Shown here: one piece after another, positions 24,917 to 33,525 of the stretch
Position numbering within the stretch: position 1 is the first letter of the stretch
How the letters are laid out: each line of letters starts with the position of its first letter
Assembly (NCBI GenBank): GCA_900316125.1
Contig: ONBO01000017.1
Coordinates: 1 to 48,532, forward strand
Source: an uncultured Bacteroidales bacterium
Lineage (GTDB): Bacteria > Bacteroidota > Bacteroidia > Bacteroidales > Paludibacteraceae
Direction: 5' to 3'
Length of the DNA stretch: 48,532 bases
Position numbers and translations under genes: made by a program
Notes under the pieces: model-generated
The model's input: the letters and a program-made list of their open reading frames with translations, nothing else
Database searches by the model: none
Told to the model about the DNA's origin: nothing

Positions 24917-26896
24917 ATGAGAAAACTAACATCAACTGAAATATCCACACTCGAAAGCCAGGCCTGCACATGTGCAGACTGGAGCAAGGTGAGCGTAGCA
25001 GAGAATTTTTCAACAAAGTATGTAAAGCATGTACACTTTTCAGGCGATATAGAGCTTGGCGCGTTTGAAAAGGACATTACAGCAAAGGGAGGTATCAGCC
25101 GCCACAGCGGAATATTCCACGCCACACTGCACAACTGCAAGGTTGGAAACAATGTGTTCATCAACAAGATCAACTGCTACATAGCCAACTATAACATTGG
25201 CGATGACTCTTTTATTGAGAACACCGAGCTTATCTTCACTGACGGAGCCACATCATTCGGCAACGGCGTGGAGGTGGCGCTTCTTAATGAGAGCGGCGGC
25301 CGTGAGATTCTGATAACAGACCAGCTCAGCTCACATCTGGCCTACATTATGGCCATATACCGCCACCGCTCAAAGTGCATAGAGCGTATCCGCGATATCA
25401 TCCGCACCTACAGCAACAGCGTGTCATCCACCGTTGGTGAGATAGGCAAAAACGTAAAGATCATAAACTGCGGACGCATTGAGAACATGCGTATAGGCGA
25501 CTACGCCACCATAGAAGAGGCCAGCAACCTTACAAACGGAAGCATCAACAGCAACCAGTATGACCCAGTATACATAGGTCAGAATGTGATAGCCAAAAAC
25601 TTCATAGTTTCATCAGGCGCCACAATAACAGATGCGTCACTGGTGGAGAACTCATTCATTGGGCAGGGAGTGCAGATAGGAAAGCACTTCTCAATATATG
25701 ACTCCGTATACTTCTGCAACTGCCAGGGATTCCACGGCGAGGCCTGCGCAATATTTGGCGGACCGTATACAGTGACACACCATAAATCAAGCCTTCTTAT
25801 AGCAGGAATGTTCTCATTCCTCAATGCAGGCAGCGGCTCCAACCAGAGCAACCACATGTACAAACTGGGACCAATGCACCAAGGTGTGGTGGAGAGAGGT
25901 TCCAAGACCACAAGTGACTCATATATATTATGGCCAGCCAAGGTAGGTGCATTCTCTCTGGTTATGGGGCGCCACACTCAGCACTCAGACACATCATCGC
26001 TGCCGTTCTCATACCTGATAGAGAATGATGACGCCACATTCATTGTCCCGGGTGTAAACCTAAAGAGCGTGGGCACAATACGTGACGCGCAGAAATGGCC
26101 CAAACGTGACCGCCGCAAGGACCCGCACAAACTTGACTGCATAAACTTCAACCTGCTGAGTCCGTATACCATACAAAAGATGTATGCAGGTATTGACGTG
26201 CTCAAGAGCCTGCAGGCGCTCTCAGGAGAGACATCATCCACATACTCATACCAAAGCACCAAGATAACAAACACAGCGCTCCGTCACGGCTTGCAATACT
26301 ATGGCATGGCTATAGAGAAGTTCCTGGGCAACTCACTGATAAAGAAGCTTGAGAACACCAAGTTCAAGAGCGTTGAAGAGGTTCGCGAGCAGCTTGCACC
26401 AACCACCCCTATAGGACTTGGAGAGTGGGTGGACCTCTCAGGCTTAATAGCGCCAAAGAGCTGCGTTTCAGAGATGCTTAATGATATTGAGACTGGAGTT
26501 CTAAACACAATAGATGAAATCAACGGACGGCTTAGCCAGATGCACTCCATGTATTACGAGTACGAATGGACATGGGCAATTGAGAAACTTGAGCAGAAAT
26601 TCGGCAAGCCATACACAGAGTTCACCATTAAAGATATAATAGCCCAGACAGAGACATGGCGCAAGAGTGTGGTTGACCTTGACAACATGCTGTATGAAGA
26701 TGCCAAGAAGGAGTTCAACCTCATAGCCAGAACCGGATTCGGACTTGACGGCAACGATGAGACCAAGCGCAAGGACTTTGAAAATGTGCGAGGCAGTTTT
26801 GACAGCAACCCGTTTGTTATTGCCGTACAGGAGCACATTAAAAAGAAGAGCGCACTCGGTCAGGAGTTGATTGACAGAATAAGCCACTTGGCATGA
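24917..26896 (+). CDS. DUF4954 protein with beta-helix repeats
   Basis: 659 residues. The middle (about residues 60-330) consists of short repeating units such as VGNNVFINKINCYIANYNIGDDSFIENTELI and IGQNVIAKNFIVSSGATITDASLVENSFIGQGVQIGKHFSIYDSVYF, the hexapeptide pattern of a left-handed beta-helix seen in sugar-nucleotide acyltransferases. The rest is helical. I recognise the family DUF4954, restricted mainly to Bacteroidota and relatives, without known function. No signal peptide. ATGA overlap with the following methyltransferase gene suggests coupling. Acyl- or sugar-nucleotide-related chemistry is only a suggestion from the fold. Confidence 0.82.
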   Translation: MRKLTSTEISTLESQACTCADWSKVSVAENFSTKYVKHVHFSGDIELGAFEKDITAKGGISRHSGIFHATLHNCKVGNNVFINKINCYIANYNIGDDSFIENTELIFTDGATSFGNGVEVALLNESGGREILITDQLSSHLAYIMAIYRHRSKCIERIRDIIRTYSNSVSSTVGEIGKNVKIINCGRIENMRIGDYATIEEASNLTNGSINSNQYDPVYIGQNVIAKNFIVSSGATITDASLVENSFIGQGVQIGKHFSIYDSVYFCNCQGFHGEACAIFGGPYTVTHHKSSLLIAGMFSFLNAGSGSNQSNHMYKLGPMHQGVVERGSKTTSDSYILWPAKVGAFSLVMGRHTQHSDTSSLPFSYLIENDDATFIVPGVNLKSVGTIRDAQKWPKRDRRKDPHKLDCINFNLLSPYTIQKMYAGIDVLKSLQALSGETSSTYSYQSTKITNTALRHGLQYYGMAIEKFLGNSLIKKLENTKFKSVEEVREQLAPTTPIGLGEWVDLSGLIAPKSCVSEMLNDIETGVLNTIDEINGRLSQMHSMYYEYEWTWAIEKLEQKFGKPYTEFTIKDIIAQTETWRKSVVDLDNMLYEDAKKEFNLIARTGFGLDGNDETKRKDFENVRGSFDSNPFVIAVQEHIKKKSALGQELIDRISHLA

Positions 26897-27666
26897 ATTA
26901 CCACGTAAAGAGTTACATAAAACACTGGTTTAGCGCTCATCACAGCGGCGGGTTTGGCATACACTCCCCTTTTGCGTACCACTTTGCCACAAGAGTTCTT
27001 AAGGAGGAGTACAGGTATTACTGCTATGACTGGATTGAGAAAGTCCGCAAAAAACTCTGCCGTGACAAAAGTGTTATTAAGGTGACAGACTATGGCACAG
27101 GGCCATCCTGTGAGAAACGGGTATGCGACATAGCGCGCAACAGCCTAAAGAGCGCACGTCAGTCACAGGTGCTATTCCGCACCGCCGTGGCGTACAAGTG
27201 CCACAACATTCTGGAGCTTGGCACATCATTAGGAATCACCACATTGTACCTGAGCCAGGCTGACACACACGCAAAGGTGACATCGCTGGAGGGTTGTCCT
27301 GAAACAGCCTCCATAGCACAGAAGTCTCTTGACCAAGCAGGGGTGAAAAACGTAAAGATTGTCATAGGCGACATAGACAAAACGCTGGACACCACCCTAT
27401 CCGGATATGAGACCGTTGACCTTGTGTTCTTTGACGCCAACCACCGCAAAGAGCCCACCCTGCGCTACTTTGACGCCTGCTTGAAGAAGGCCGGCACACA
27501 CAGCGTCTTCATTTTTGATGACATATACCACTCCCAAGAGATGACAGAGGCATGGGAACAGATAAAAGCCAATGACCGTGTACGAGTGACCGTTGACACA
27601 TTCTACATGGGATTTGTATTCTTTGACAAAAAGCTACAAAAAGAACACTATAAGATTAGATTTTAG
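26893..27666 (+). CDS. class I SAM-dependent methyltransferase
   Basis: 257 residues. The Rossmann-like methyltransferase core is clear: motif I HNILELGTSLGITTLYLSQ, VTSLEGCPETASIAQKSLDQAGVKNVKIVIGDI (acidic residue after strand 2, then the motif II region) and VDLVFFDANHRKEPTLRYFDACL ... SVFIFDDIYHSQEMTEAW (motifs III-IV). DANH and FDDIY are typical of the O-methyltransferase-like MTase_24 group, in which the acidic residues bind a metal. The N-terminal third (HSPFAYHFATRVLKEEYRYYCY) is specific to Bacteroidota homologues. The substrate is unknown. It overlaps DUF4954 by 4 bases and ends at heptamer array 3. Confidence 0.82.
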   Translation: MNYHVKSYIKHWFSAHHSGGFGIHSPFAYHFATRVLKEEYRYYCYDWIEKVRKKLCRDKSVIKVTDYGTGPSCEKRVCDIARNSLKSARQSQVLFRTAVAYKCHNILELGTSLGITTLYLSQADTHAKVTSLEGCPETASIAQKSLDQAGVKNVKIVIGDIDKTLDTTLSGYETVDLVFFDANHRKEPTLRYFDACLKKAGTHSVFIFDDIYHSQEMTEAWEQIKANDRVRVTVDTFYMGFVFFDKKLQKEHYKIRF

Positions 27667-27687
27667 TTGAAAGTTAAAAGTTGAAAA
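27667..27687. repeat. tandem 7-bp repeat array 3
   Basis: Three heptamers, TTGAAAG, TTAAAAG, TTGAAAA, begin directly after the methyltransferase stop codon and end two bases before the ATG of the adenosyltransferase. An in-frame TTG at 27681 belongs to the repeat and should not be taken as the start. Confidence 0.75.
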
Positions 27688-27689
27688 TT

Positions 27690-28199
27690 ATGAAGGTATA
27701 TACGAAGACTGGAGATAAGGGGACGACGTCTCTTATCGGCGGAAAAAGAGTGGAGAAAAGTGACATTCACCTTGAAATTTACGGCACACTTGATGAACTT
27801 AGCAGCTTTATCGGACTGTTAAAATGTGAACTCCCCGATGAGGAAGATGCCGCAAATCTTGACAAAATTCAAAAAATATTAACAACTATTAACTTTGTAT
27901 TCGCCTGCCCTGATGAGGAGACAGGCAGACGTTTCCAATTTGATATAGAAAACATCAAATGGATTGAGAACCAAATAGATACCATAAGTTCAGCGCTGCC
28001 GCCAATAAATGACTTCCTTATACCTGGCACCAACAAGACAAACGCACTTGCCAATGTCTGCCGCACTGTATGCAGAAGAGCAGAACGCAATATCTACCGC
28101 ATGGAAATACTTGATTGCCAGAAAGATGCAGCAATATTCATAAACCGTTTAAGTGACTACTTTTTTGTACTTGGCAGAAAAGCGGAATTAAAAAGCTGA
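27690..28199 (+). CDS. ATP:cob(I)alamin adenosyltransferase, PduO type
   Basis: Transfers the adenosyl group of ATP to reduced cobalamin, producing coenzyme B12 for mutases such as methylmalonyl-CoA mutase. 169 residues. The start MKVYTKTGDKGTTSLIGGKRVEKSD carries the ATP-binding TKxGDxGxTxL motif of the PduO/MMAB family; IPGTNKTNALANVCRTVCRRAERNIYRM is the second signature (RTVCRRAER), and INRLSDYFFVLGRKAE the third. Clearly PduO-type rather than CobA or EutT. The ATG at 27690 gives the canonical N-terminus; the in-frame TTG at 27681 lies in repeat DNA. Propionate/succinate metabolism of Bacteroidales is the likely use, by inference. Confidence 0.94.
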   Translation: MKVYTKTGDKGTTSLIGGKRVEKSDIHLEIYGTLDELSSFIGLLKCELPDEEDAANLDKIQKILTTINFVFACPDEETGRRFQFDIENIKWIENQIDTISSALPPINDFLIPGTNKTNALANVCRTVCRRAERNIYRMEILDCQKDAAIFINRLSDYFFVLGRKAELKS

Positions 28200-28216
28200 A
28201 AAACAAAAATAATAAT

Positions 28217-28224
28217 TATCTTTG
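28217..28224 (+). promoter_or_regulatory. -7 element of the DUF2795 gene
   Basis: TATCTTTG followed by CACCCC; leader of about 46 bases ending in an A/T-rich stretch. No -33 TTTG at the usual distance. Confidence 0.55.
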
Positions 28225-28276
28225 CACCCCGTTATATAGAATATAGGAAGGATTAACATTTAAAAATTTTAACAAA

Positions 28277-28498
28277 ATGTATTGGACACTTGAATTGGCG
28301 TCAAAACTTGAGGATGCGCCATGGCCTGCAACCAAGGAGGAGCTTATTGATTACGCAATCCGTTCAGGGGCTCCACTTGAGGTTATAGAGAACCTTCAGG
28401 AGATAGAGGATGAGGGTGAAGTTTATGAAACAATTGAAGATATTTGGCCTGATTACCCAAGTAAAGAAGACTTTTTCTTCAATGAAGATGAATATTAA
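28277..28498 (+). CDS. small DUF2795 protein
   Basis: 73 residues, strongly acidic: MYWTLELASKLEDAPWPATKEELIDYAIRSGAPLEVIENLQEIEDEGEVYETIEDIWPDYPSKEDFFFNEDEY. The first 55 residues fit DUF2795, a small helical domain (APWPATKEELIDYA ... PLEVIENLQ) of unknown function; the acidic tail with EDFFFNEDEY is usual for Bacteroidota members. It has its own promoter with a 46-base leader and is likely well expressed. The next gene, porP, begins 29 bases later with its own -7 element. Confidence 0.88.
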   Translation: MYWTLELASKLEDAPWPATKEELIDYAIRSGAPLEVIENLQEIEDEGEVYETIEDIWPDYPSKEDFFFNEDEY

Positions 28499-28510
28499 AT
28501 TTTTTTTTAG

Positions 28511-28518
28511 TATCTTTG
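28511..28518 (+). promoter_or_regulatory. -7 element directly before porP
   Basis: TATCTTTG ends 9 bases before the porP ATG. If used, transcription starts within about 5 bases of the start codon. The -33 region has no TTTG. Confidence 0.5.
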
Positions 28519-28527
28519 CAAAGATTA

Positions 28528-29466
28528 ATGCGTGTATTACGGTTTAACATCACAATTGCAGTTGCACTTTTAGCATCGTTTTGCTTTGGGCAACAGAGCA
28601 TTGAGTTCAGCCAGTACACGCTAAACTTGAAAGGAATCAACCCTGCGACGGTAGGGTCAAATGACATGATAAACGTGCTTGGCACGTTCAGATCCCAATA
28701 TGCTGGATTTGAAAACGCACCAATCACATACTATGTCAGCGCGGATTTAGGATTCAAAATTGCAAACACAAAGCACGGAGCAGGCCTGAGTTTTTATGAC
28801 AACATGGTCGGAATCTACCGCTATCAGGACATAAACCTGATGTACGCCTACCGCATAGGGCTTAAGAAAGGGGACCTTGCACTGGGCGCCTTGGTAGACT
28901 TCTCCACCACAAGCCTTAACAAAGACAAGGCAAAGAACGTGGAGAGCGAATACCATGACTCATCTGACCCTGCACTGAGCGGTGAATGCAATGATTTCAA
29001 GGTTGACCTTGGTGTAGGAGTTTCCTACATGAGTCCAAAATGGTATGCAGGTGTATCGCTCTTGAACATTCTCCAGCCAAATTACAGAATGACTGAGAGA
29101 ATATATTTCAAGAAGAAAATGAACTTGAAATTTATGGGCGGATACAATATATCATTTACAAATCCGTTATATAAGTTAAAGACATACGCCAACATTAGTA
29201 CTGACTTTGTAACTTTCACCGGCTTGATTGGAGCGAACTTAGAGTACAAAGAGAACTACTGGGGCGGTCTGGGATACAGGATTGACGGCGCAGTTGTGTT
29301 CTTGGCGGGAATCAGGGTTTTAAACGGGCTGGTAATTGGTTACTCGTTCGACTTGCCCACGTCAAGACTTATCAGATCAGCAGGATGCCATGAGATACTG
29401 CTGTCATATAGTTTCAACGTAGATTTATCAAAAAAGAATAAATACAAAAGTATCAGATACCTATAA
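28528..29466 (+). CDS. porP: T9SS outer-membrane protein PorP (PorP/SprF family)
   Basis: 312 residues: signal peptide MRVLRFNITIAVALLASFCFGQQ, then a barrel of the PorP/SprF family with SQYTLNLKGINPATVGSNDMINVLGTFRSQYAGFENAP, GAGLSFYDNMVGIYRYQDINLMYAYRIGLKKGDLALGAL and a C-terminal HEILLSYSFNVDLSKKNKYKSIRYL. PorP is an essential T9SS part that binds to the PorK/N ring side via its periplasmic partner PorE in Porphyromonas. I set the start at the ATG at 28528; the in-frame TTG at 28516 is inside a TATCTTTG promoter element. It leads porP-porK-porL-porM-porN. Confidence 0.93.
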   Translation: MRVLRFNITIAVALLASFCFGQQSIEFSQYTLNLKGINPATVGSNDMINVLGTFRSQYAGFENAPITYYVSADLGFKIANTKHGAGLSFYDNMVGIYRYQDINLMYAYRIGLKKGDLALGALVDFSTTSLNKDKAKNVESEYHDSSDPALSGECNDFKVDLGVGVSYMSPKWYAGVSLLNILQPNYRMTERIYFKKKMNLKFMGGYNISFTNPLYKLKTYANISTDFVTFTGLIGANLEYKENYWGGLGYRIDGAVVFLAGIRVLNGLVIGYSFDLPTSRLIRSAGCHEILLSYSFNVDLSKKNKYKSIRYL

Positions 29467-29480
29467 CTTAATTAAGTAGT

Positions 29481-30959
29481 ATGAAAAAATTATTATTGTT
29501 CAGCATTGCTGCCATAGCACTTACCAGTTGTTCAAACAGCGGAAGCGGAGAATTGGTTGGTGTAGGCGGGACATCGTGGAAAGAGCCTAATCCGTACGGC
29601 ATGGTTTACATCAAGCCGGGATCATTCACCATGGGCGCAAATGACCAGGATGCTAACTGGGCGGCAAGCACAGGACAAAAGATTGTTTCAGTTGACGCAT
29701 TCTGGATGGATGAGACTGAAATAACCAACAGGGAGTACAAACAGTTTGTATATTGGGTAAGAGACTCAATTGCGCTGGAGAAACTGGTTGCATCTGAAGG
29801 TGAGGATTCAGAGTACGCGGCCAAAGACAGAAAGACTGGAGAGGTGGTTTATAAGAGAGGCAACAGACCTAATGACCGCGAGAAAGAGGATGTAGAGAAA
29901 CTCCCGAAACTTAATTGGAATGAAAAGATAAACTGGAGCAAGCCTAAGACAGACGAGCAGGCTATGGCCATAGACTCAATGTACTACTCTGATGACGAGT
30001 CACTCTCTTACACAAGAGAGCTTAATGGCAATATACTCAACTACAAATATAGCTGGATAGACTACAATCAGGCAGCTCTGAGACGCAACAAATACAACAC
30101 AAACAAAGGCAGATATGAGAGTGACCTTTCCAAACTTGGCAAGGGTCAGGACAGTGCAGACTGCATGATTAAAAAGGACACAGCCTACATTGACAGGGAG
30201 AACGGATGGATTATCAACCAGACCAAGTTTGTGGAGCTGAAGTCCCGTACAGACTTCATCAACTGCCGCATAGTGAACATCTACCCTGACACACTTTGCT
30301 GGATTAGAGATTTCACATACTCATACAATGAGCCATACACCAAAATGTATTTCCACCATGACGGTTACGGAGACTACCCTGTTGTAGGTGTTACATGGGA
30401 GCAGGCAACAGCATTCTGCCACTGGCGCACCACTTACTACAACATGGCACAGACAAAGAACAACCAGCCTATCGTACAAGACTACCGTCTGCCTACAGAG
30501 TCAGAGTGGGAGTACGCAGCACGTGGCGGACGTAACCTTTCAATGTATCCTTGGGGTGGCGAATATATCCGCACCGCAAGAGGTTGCTTCCTTGCCAACT
30601 TCAAGCCACAGCACGGAAACTACCTTGCTGACGGATGGATGGTGGCTGCCAAGGTTGGTTCATTCCCACCAAATGACTACGGCCTATATGATATGGCAGG
30701 TAACGTAGCCGAGTGGACTTCATCAGCATTCCACGAATCAAACTACAGCTTTGTAAATGACTTGAACCCAAGTTACAACTATAACGCACGTGAGACAGAC
30801 TCTGATATTATGAAACGTAAAGTTATCAGAGGCGGTTCATGGAAGGACGTAGGCTTCTACCTCCAGTGCGCTACACGTACATACGAGTATCAGTCAGAAT
30901 CTAAATCATACATCGGTTTCCGCTGCGTGCGCAGTGTAATTGGTGCTAATTTTCAGTGA
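29481..30959 (+). CDS. porK: T9SS ring lipoprotein PorK/GldK
   Basis: 492 residues with a lipoprotein signal (MKKLLLFSIAAIALTSC, lipidated Cys17). The mature protein has a formylglycine-generating-enzyme-like fold: NPYGMVYIKPGSFTMGANDQD, DAFWMDETEITNREYKQFVYW, DYPVVGVTWEQATAFCHWR, YRLPTESEWEYAARGG and a C-terminal RKVIRGGSWKDVGFYLQCATRTY ... SYIGFRCVRS. In T9SS this fold is structural: PorK and PorN make the large periplasmic ring attached to the outer membrane. It follows porP by 14 bases. Confidence 0.96.
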   Translation: MKKLLLFSIAAIALTSCSNSGSGELVGVGGTSWKEPNPYGMVYIKPGSFTMGANDQDANWAASTGQKIVSVDAFWMDETEITNREYKQFVYWVRDSIALEKLVASEGEDSEYAAKDRKTGEVVYKRGNRPNDREKEDVEKLPKLNWNEKINWSKPKTDEQAMAIDSMYYSDDESLSYTRELNGNILNYKYSWIDYNQAALRRNKYNTNKGRYESDLSKLGKGQDSADCMIKKDTAYIDRENGWIINQTKFVELKSRTDFINCRIVNIYPDTLCWIRDFTYSYNEPYTKMYFHHDGYGDYPVVGVTWEQATAFCHWRTTYYNMAQTKNNQPIVQDYRLPTESEWEYAARGGRNLSMYPWGGEYIRTARGCFLANFKPQHGNYLADGWMVAAKVGSFPPNDYGLYDMAGNVAEWTSSAFHESNYSFVNDLNPSYNYNARETDSDIMKRKVIRGGSWKDVGFYLQCATRTYEYQSESKSYIGFRCVRSVIGANFQ

Positions 30960-31004
30960 TAATCAAATAAACAAATAACTTTAACAATCTAAAACTAAGA
31001 AAAA

Positions 31005-31838
31005 ATGGCAAGTTTCTTTTCAACTCCTAAGGGAAAACGTATTACAGGTGTTGCCTATGGTTTGGGTGCCTCTGTTGTTATCATCGGTGCATTATTCAAA
31101 ATTCAGCACTACCCTGGTGCAGGTGTCATGCTTATGATAGGTATGTTCATTGAGGCATGCTTGTTCGCAATCTCTGCATTTGAGGATCCACATCCAGAAT
31201 ACCACTGGGACAAAGTATTCCCACAGCTTAATGACGGCGAGGCCGAGCCTATTAACTTTGGAGCTCCTCAGAAGCCGGCTTCTAAGAACGGTAACACAAT
31301 TGATGACATTGCTAACACTGGCAAACTTTCTGAAAGTGATGCACAGCGCCTTAGCGAGGGCATCAAGAAACTTTCTGAGACAGCTTCACAAATTGCTGAC
31401 GTTACAGCAGCAGTTTCCGCTTCTAGCAACTACACACGCAGCATGAACGCTGCTTCTGATGCTATCTCAGCATTTGCCGCAACACAGGCAAGCCTCAAAA
31501 CATCATCTGATTCTCTATTCGCTTCATATAAGACAGTTGCTGAGAGCATGGGTAATGTAGCAGCTGACGCACAGGGTTACATGCAGGAGATGAAGGGTAT
31601 CACCCGCAACCTCTCCTCTATTAACGCAAGCTATGAGATGCAGGTTAAGTCTATCAGCGAGCAGGCTGGTATGGTAACTGAGGTTAATGAGAACTTGAAG
31701 AAGGTACAATCAGCCATGAGCGAGGCTGCTATTTCAACAGCAGCATTCAAGGAGCAGGCTACCAAGCTCACACAGCAGGTAAGCAGCTTGAACAATGTTT
31801 ACGGCAATATGCTTAACGCCTTCAACGCAAGAGTGTAA
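31005..31838 (+). CDS. porL: T9SS motor protein PorL/GldL
   Basis: 277 residues. Two membrane helices near the N-terminus (ITGVAYGLGASVVIIGALFKIQ and AGVMLMIGMFIEACLFAISAFE) are separated by HYPGAG; the glutamate in IGMFIEACLF is the conserved in-membrane acidic residue of GldL that is proposed to carry protons. The rest is a long cytoplasmic helical, coiled-coil part ending KEQATKLTQQVSSLNNVYGNMLNAF. PorL pentamers with a PorM dimer form the proton-driven rotary motor of T9SS. Alanine/serine-rich codons with a GTT/GCT bias suggest high expression. 45 bases after porK. Confidence 0.96.
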   Translation: MASFFSTPKGKRITGVAYGLGASVVIIGALFKIQHYPGAGVMLMIGMFIEACLFAISAFEDPHPEYHWDKVFPQLNDGEAEPINFGAPQKPASKNGNTIDDIANTGKLSESDAQRLSEGIKKLSETASQIADVTAAVSASSNYTRSMNAASDAISAFAATQASLKTSSDSLFASYKTVAESMGNVAADAQGYMQEMKGITRNLSSINASYEMQVKSISEQAGMVTEVNENLKKVQSAMSEAAISTAAFKEQATKLTQQVSSLNNVYGNMLNAFNARV

Positions 31839-31880
31839 TTAACCCTTTTACTAAACTATAACACATTATTAATATAGCTT

Positions 31881-33512
31881 ATGAGTGCTACGAATTGCCC
31901 GGAAACGCCGAGGCAGAAAATGATAAGCATGATGTACCTCGTTTACACAGCTTTGCTGGCGTTAAACGTAAGTACTGACGTACTGAACGGCTTCACTGTG
32001 GTTCAGAAGAGCTTGAAGCAGTCTATTGTCAGTACAGAAGGTATCAACAATAGCCTTATGACAGAGTTTGACAACAGTTATTCTCAGAACCCTGTCAAAG
32101 TAGGCCCGCAATATAAGACTGCGCAGGAGGTTGTTATTAAATCTGACGCCCTCTATGCACAGCTTGAGAAAATGAAAGTGGAGATTATCCGCAAGTGTGA
32201 CGGTATAGGCCCTGAGGTTCCAGATAACAAGATTACAGTGGACACTCTGAACGCAAGAGACAATCTTGATAACGCCTTTACTGTAGCTGAGTACGGTCCT
32301 ACTGGCGCAACCCCTGGCGCAGGTCTCGGATATCCTTTGAAAGACAGCATTGACTCTTTTGCAAACTTCATGGTTAAGATTGCACAGGGTGACACAGCTA
32401 ACAAGATTCCTAAGGATTCTGCTCTTATCGCCACTATCCGTCAGACATTTGACACAAGTGACCAGCCTAATCCACAGGAGCCTACAGAGATGCAGCCTTG
32501 GATTACACGTATGTTTGAGCACATGCCTGCAATTGCAGCTATGACACTGCTCACACAATACCAGCAGGCTGTACGTAACACAGAGTCAAACATTATCCGC
32601 TACCTGCATAACGCAACAGATGCTGGTGACTTCCGTGTAAACAAAATTACAGCTGAGGTTATCCCTGTATCATCTTACGTGACACGCGGCGGTCAGTATC
32701 AAGCCAAGATTATTCTTGCAGCTATTGACTCAACCAAACGTCCAAAGATTACTGTTAACGGTCAGGTTATAGAGAGTGAGGATTACATTGTTCCTTGTAA
32801 CAGTGTTGGTTCATTTGACATTGCTGGTACTATTGAGCTCCCACGTGCTGATGGTTCTATCACCCCATACGAGTTCTCTTCATCTTACATTGTAGGTGAG
32901 CCTACTGCTATTATTTCAGCTGATAAGATGAATGTACTCTACTCTGGTATCAAGAACCCAATCAGTGTGTCTGTTCCAGGTGTTCCTACTCAGAACATCT
33001 CTATCAGTGCGACAAACATCAAGAGCCTGACAAAATCAGGAAGCGGATGGGTTATCACGCCAGACAAAGTTGGTACAGAGTGTAGAATTTCAGTATCAGT
33101 AAAGAAAGAGGACGGCAAGACACAGTCTATAGGCTCTAAGCCATTCCGTGTAAAACAGCTTCCACCTCCAGTTGGCTACATAGCTTACAAAGAGAATGGT
33201 GCACCTGCCAAGTTCAAAGGAGGAAAGCCTTTTGCAAAGGCAAGCCTTATGGGCGCCACAGGTGTTCAGGCAGAGCTTGACGATGCTGATATTGAAGCAA
33301 ACTATACAGTGCTTGGTTTCCAGATGAAGGTTGTAGATACAATGGGTAACTGGAAGATTGAGATGTCTAACGGTTCAGCCTTCACAGAGAAGCAGAAAGA
33401 CCTGATGCGTAAGATGGGTAAGGGTAAGACCTTCCTTATCTCAGGTATCAGAGCAAAAGGTCAGGACGGACTTGTACGTGACCTGCCTACAATAGAAGTA
33501 ACAATAAACTAA
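31881..33512 (+). CDS. porM: T9SS motor shaft protein PorM/GldM
   Basis: 543 residues: a short cytoplasmic N-terminus, one membrane helix (MISMMYLVYTALLALNVSTDVLNGF, residues 14-38) and a long periplasmic part. The segment after the helix (TVVQKSLKQSIVSTEGINNSL) is helical (domain D1), followed by beta-rich D2-D4 domains such as RPKITVNGQVIESEDYIVPCNSVGSFDIAGTIELPRADGSI and KPFRVKQLPPPVGYIAYKENGAPAKFKGG. PorM transmits rotation from PorL to the PorK/N ring. Starts 42 bases after porL and ends 13 bases before porN. Confidence 0.96.
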   Translation: MSATNCPETPRQKMISMMYLVYTALLALNVSTDVLNGFTVVQKSLKQSIVSTEGINNSLMTEFDNSYSQNPVKVGPQYKTAQEVVIKSDALYAQLEKMKVEIIRKCDGIGPEVPDNKITVDTLNARDNLDNAFTVAEYGPTGATPGAGLGYPLKDSIDSFANFMVKIAQGDTANKIPKDSALIATIRQTFDTSDQPNPQEPTEMQPWITRMFEHMPAIAAMTLLTQYQQAVRNTESNIIRYLHNATDAGDFRVNKITAEVIPVSSYVTRGGQYQAKIILAAIDSTKRPKITVNGQVIESEDYIVPCNSVGSFDIAGTIELPRADGSITPYEFSSSYIVGEPTAIISADKMNVLYSGIKNPISVSVPGVPTQNISISATNIKSLTKSGSGWVITPDKVGTECRISVSVKKEDGKTQSIGSKPFRVKQLPPPVGYIAYKENGAPAKFKGGKPFAKASLMGATGVQAELDDADIEANYTVLGFQMKVVDTMGNWKIEMSNGSAFTEKQKDLMRKMGKGKTFLISGIRAKGQDGLVRDLPTIEVTIN

Positions 33513-33525
33513 TAATGACGTATAT

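Noticed and set aside
28516..28527. TTG start of porP at 28516
   Set aside because: The TTG is the end of the TATCTTTG element; the ATG at 28528 gives a clean signal peptide.
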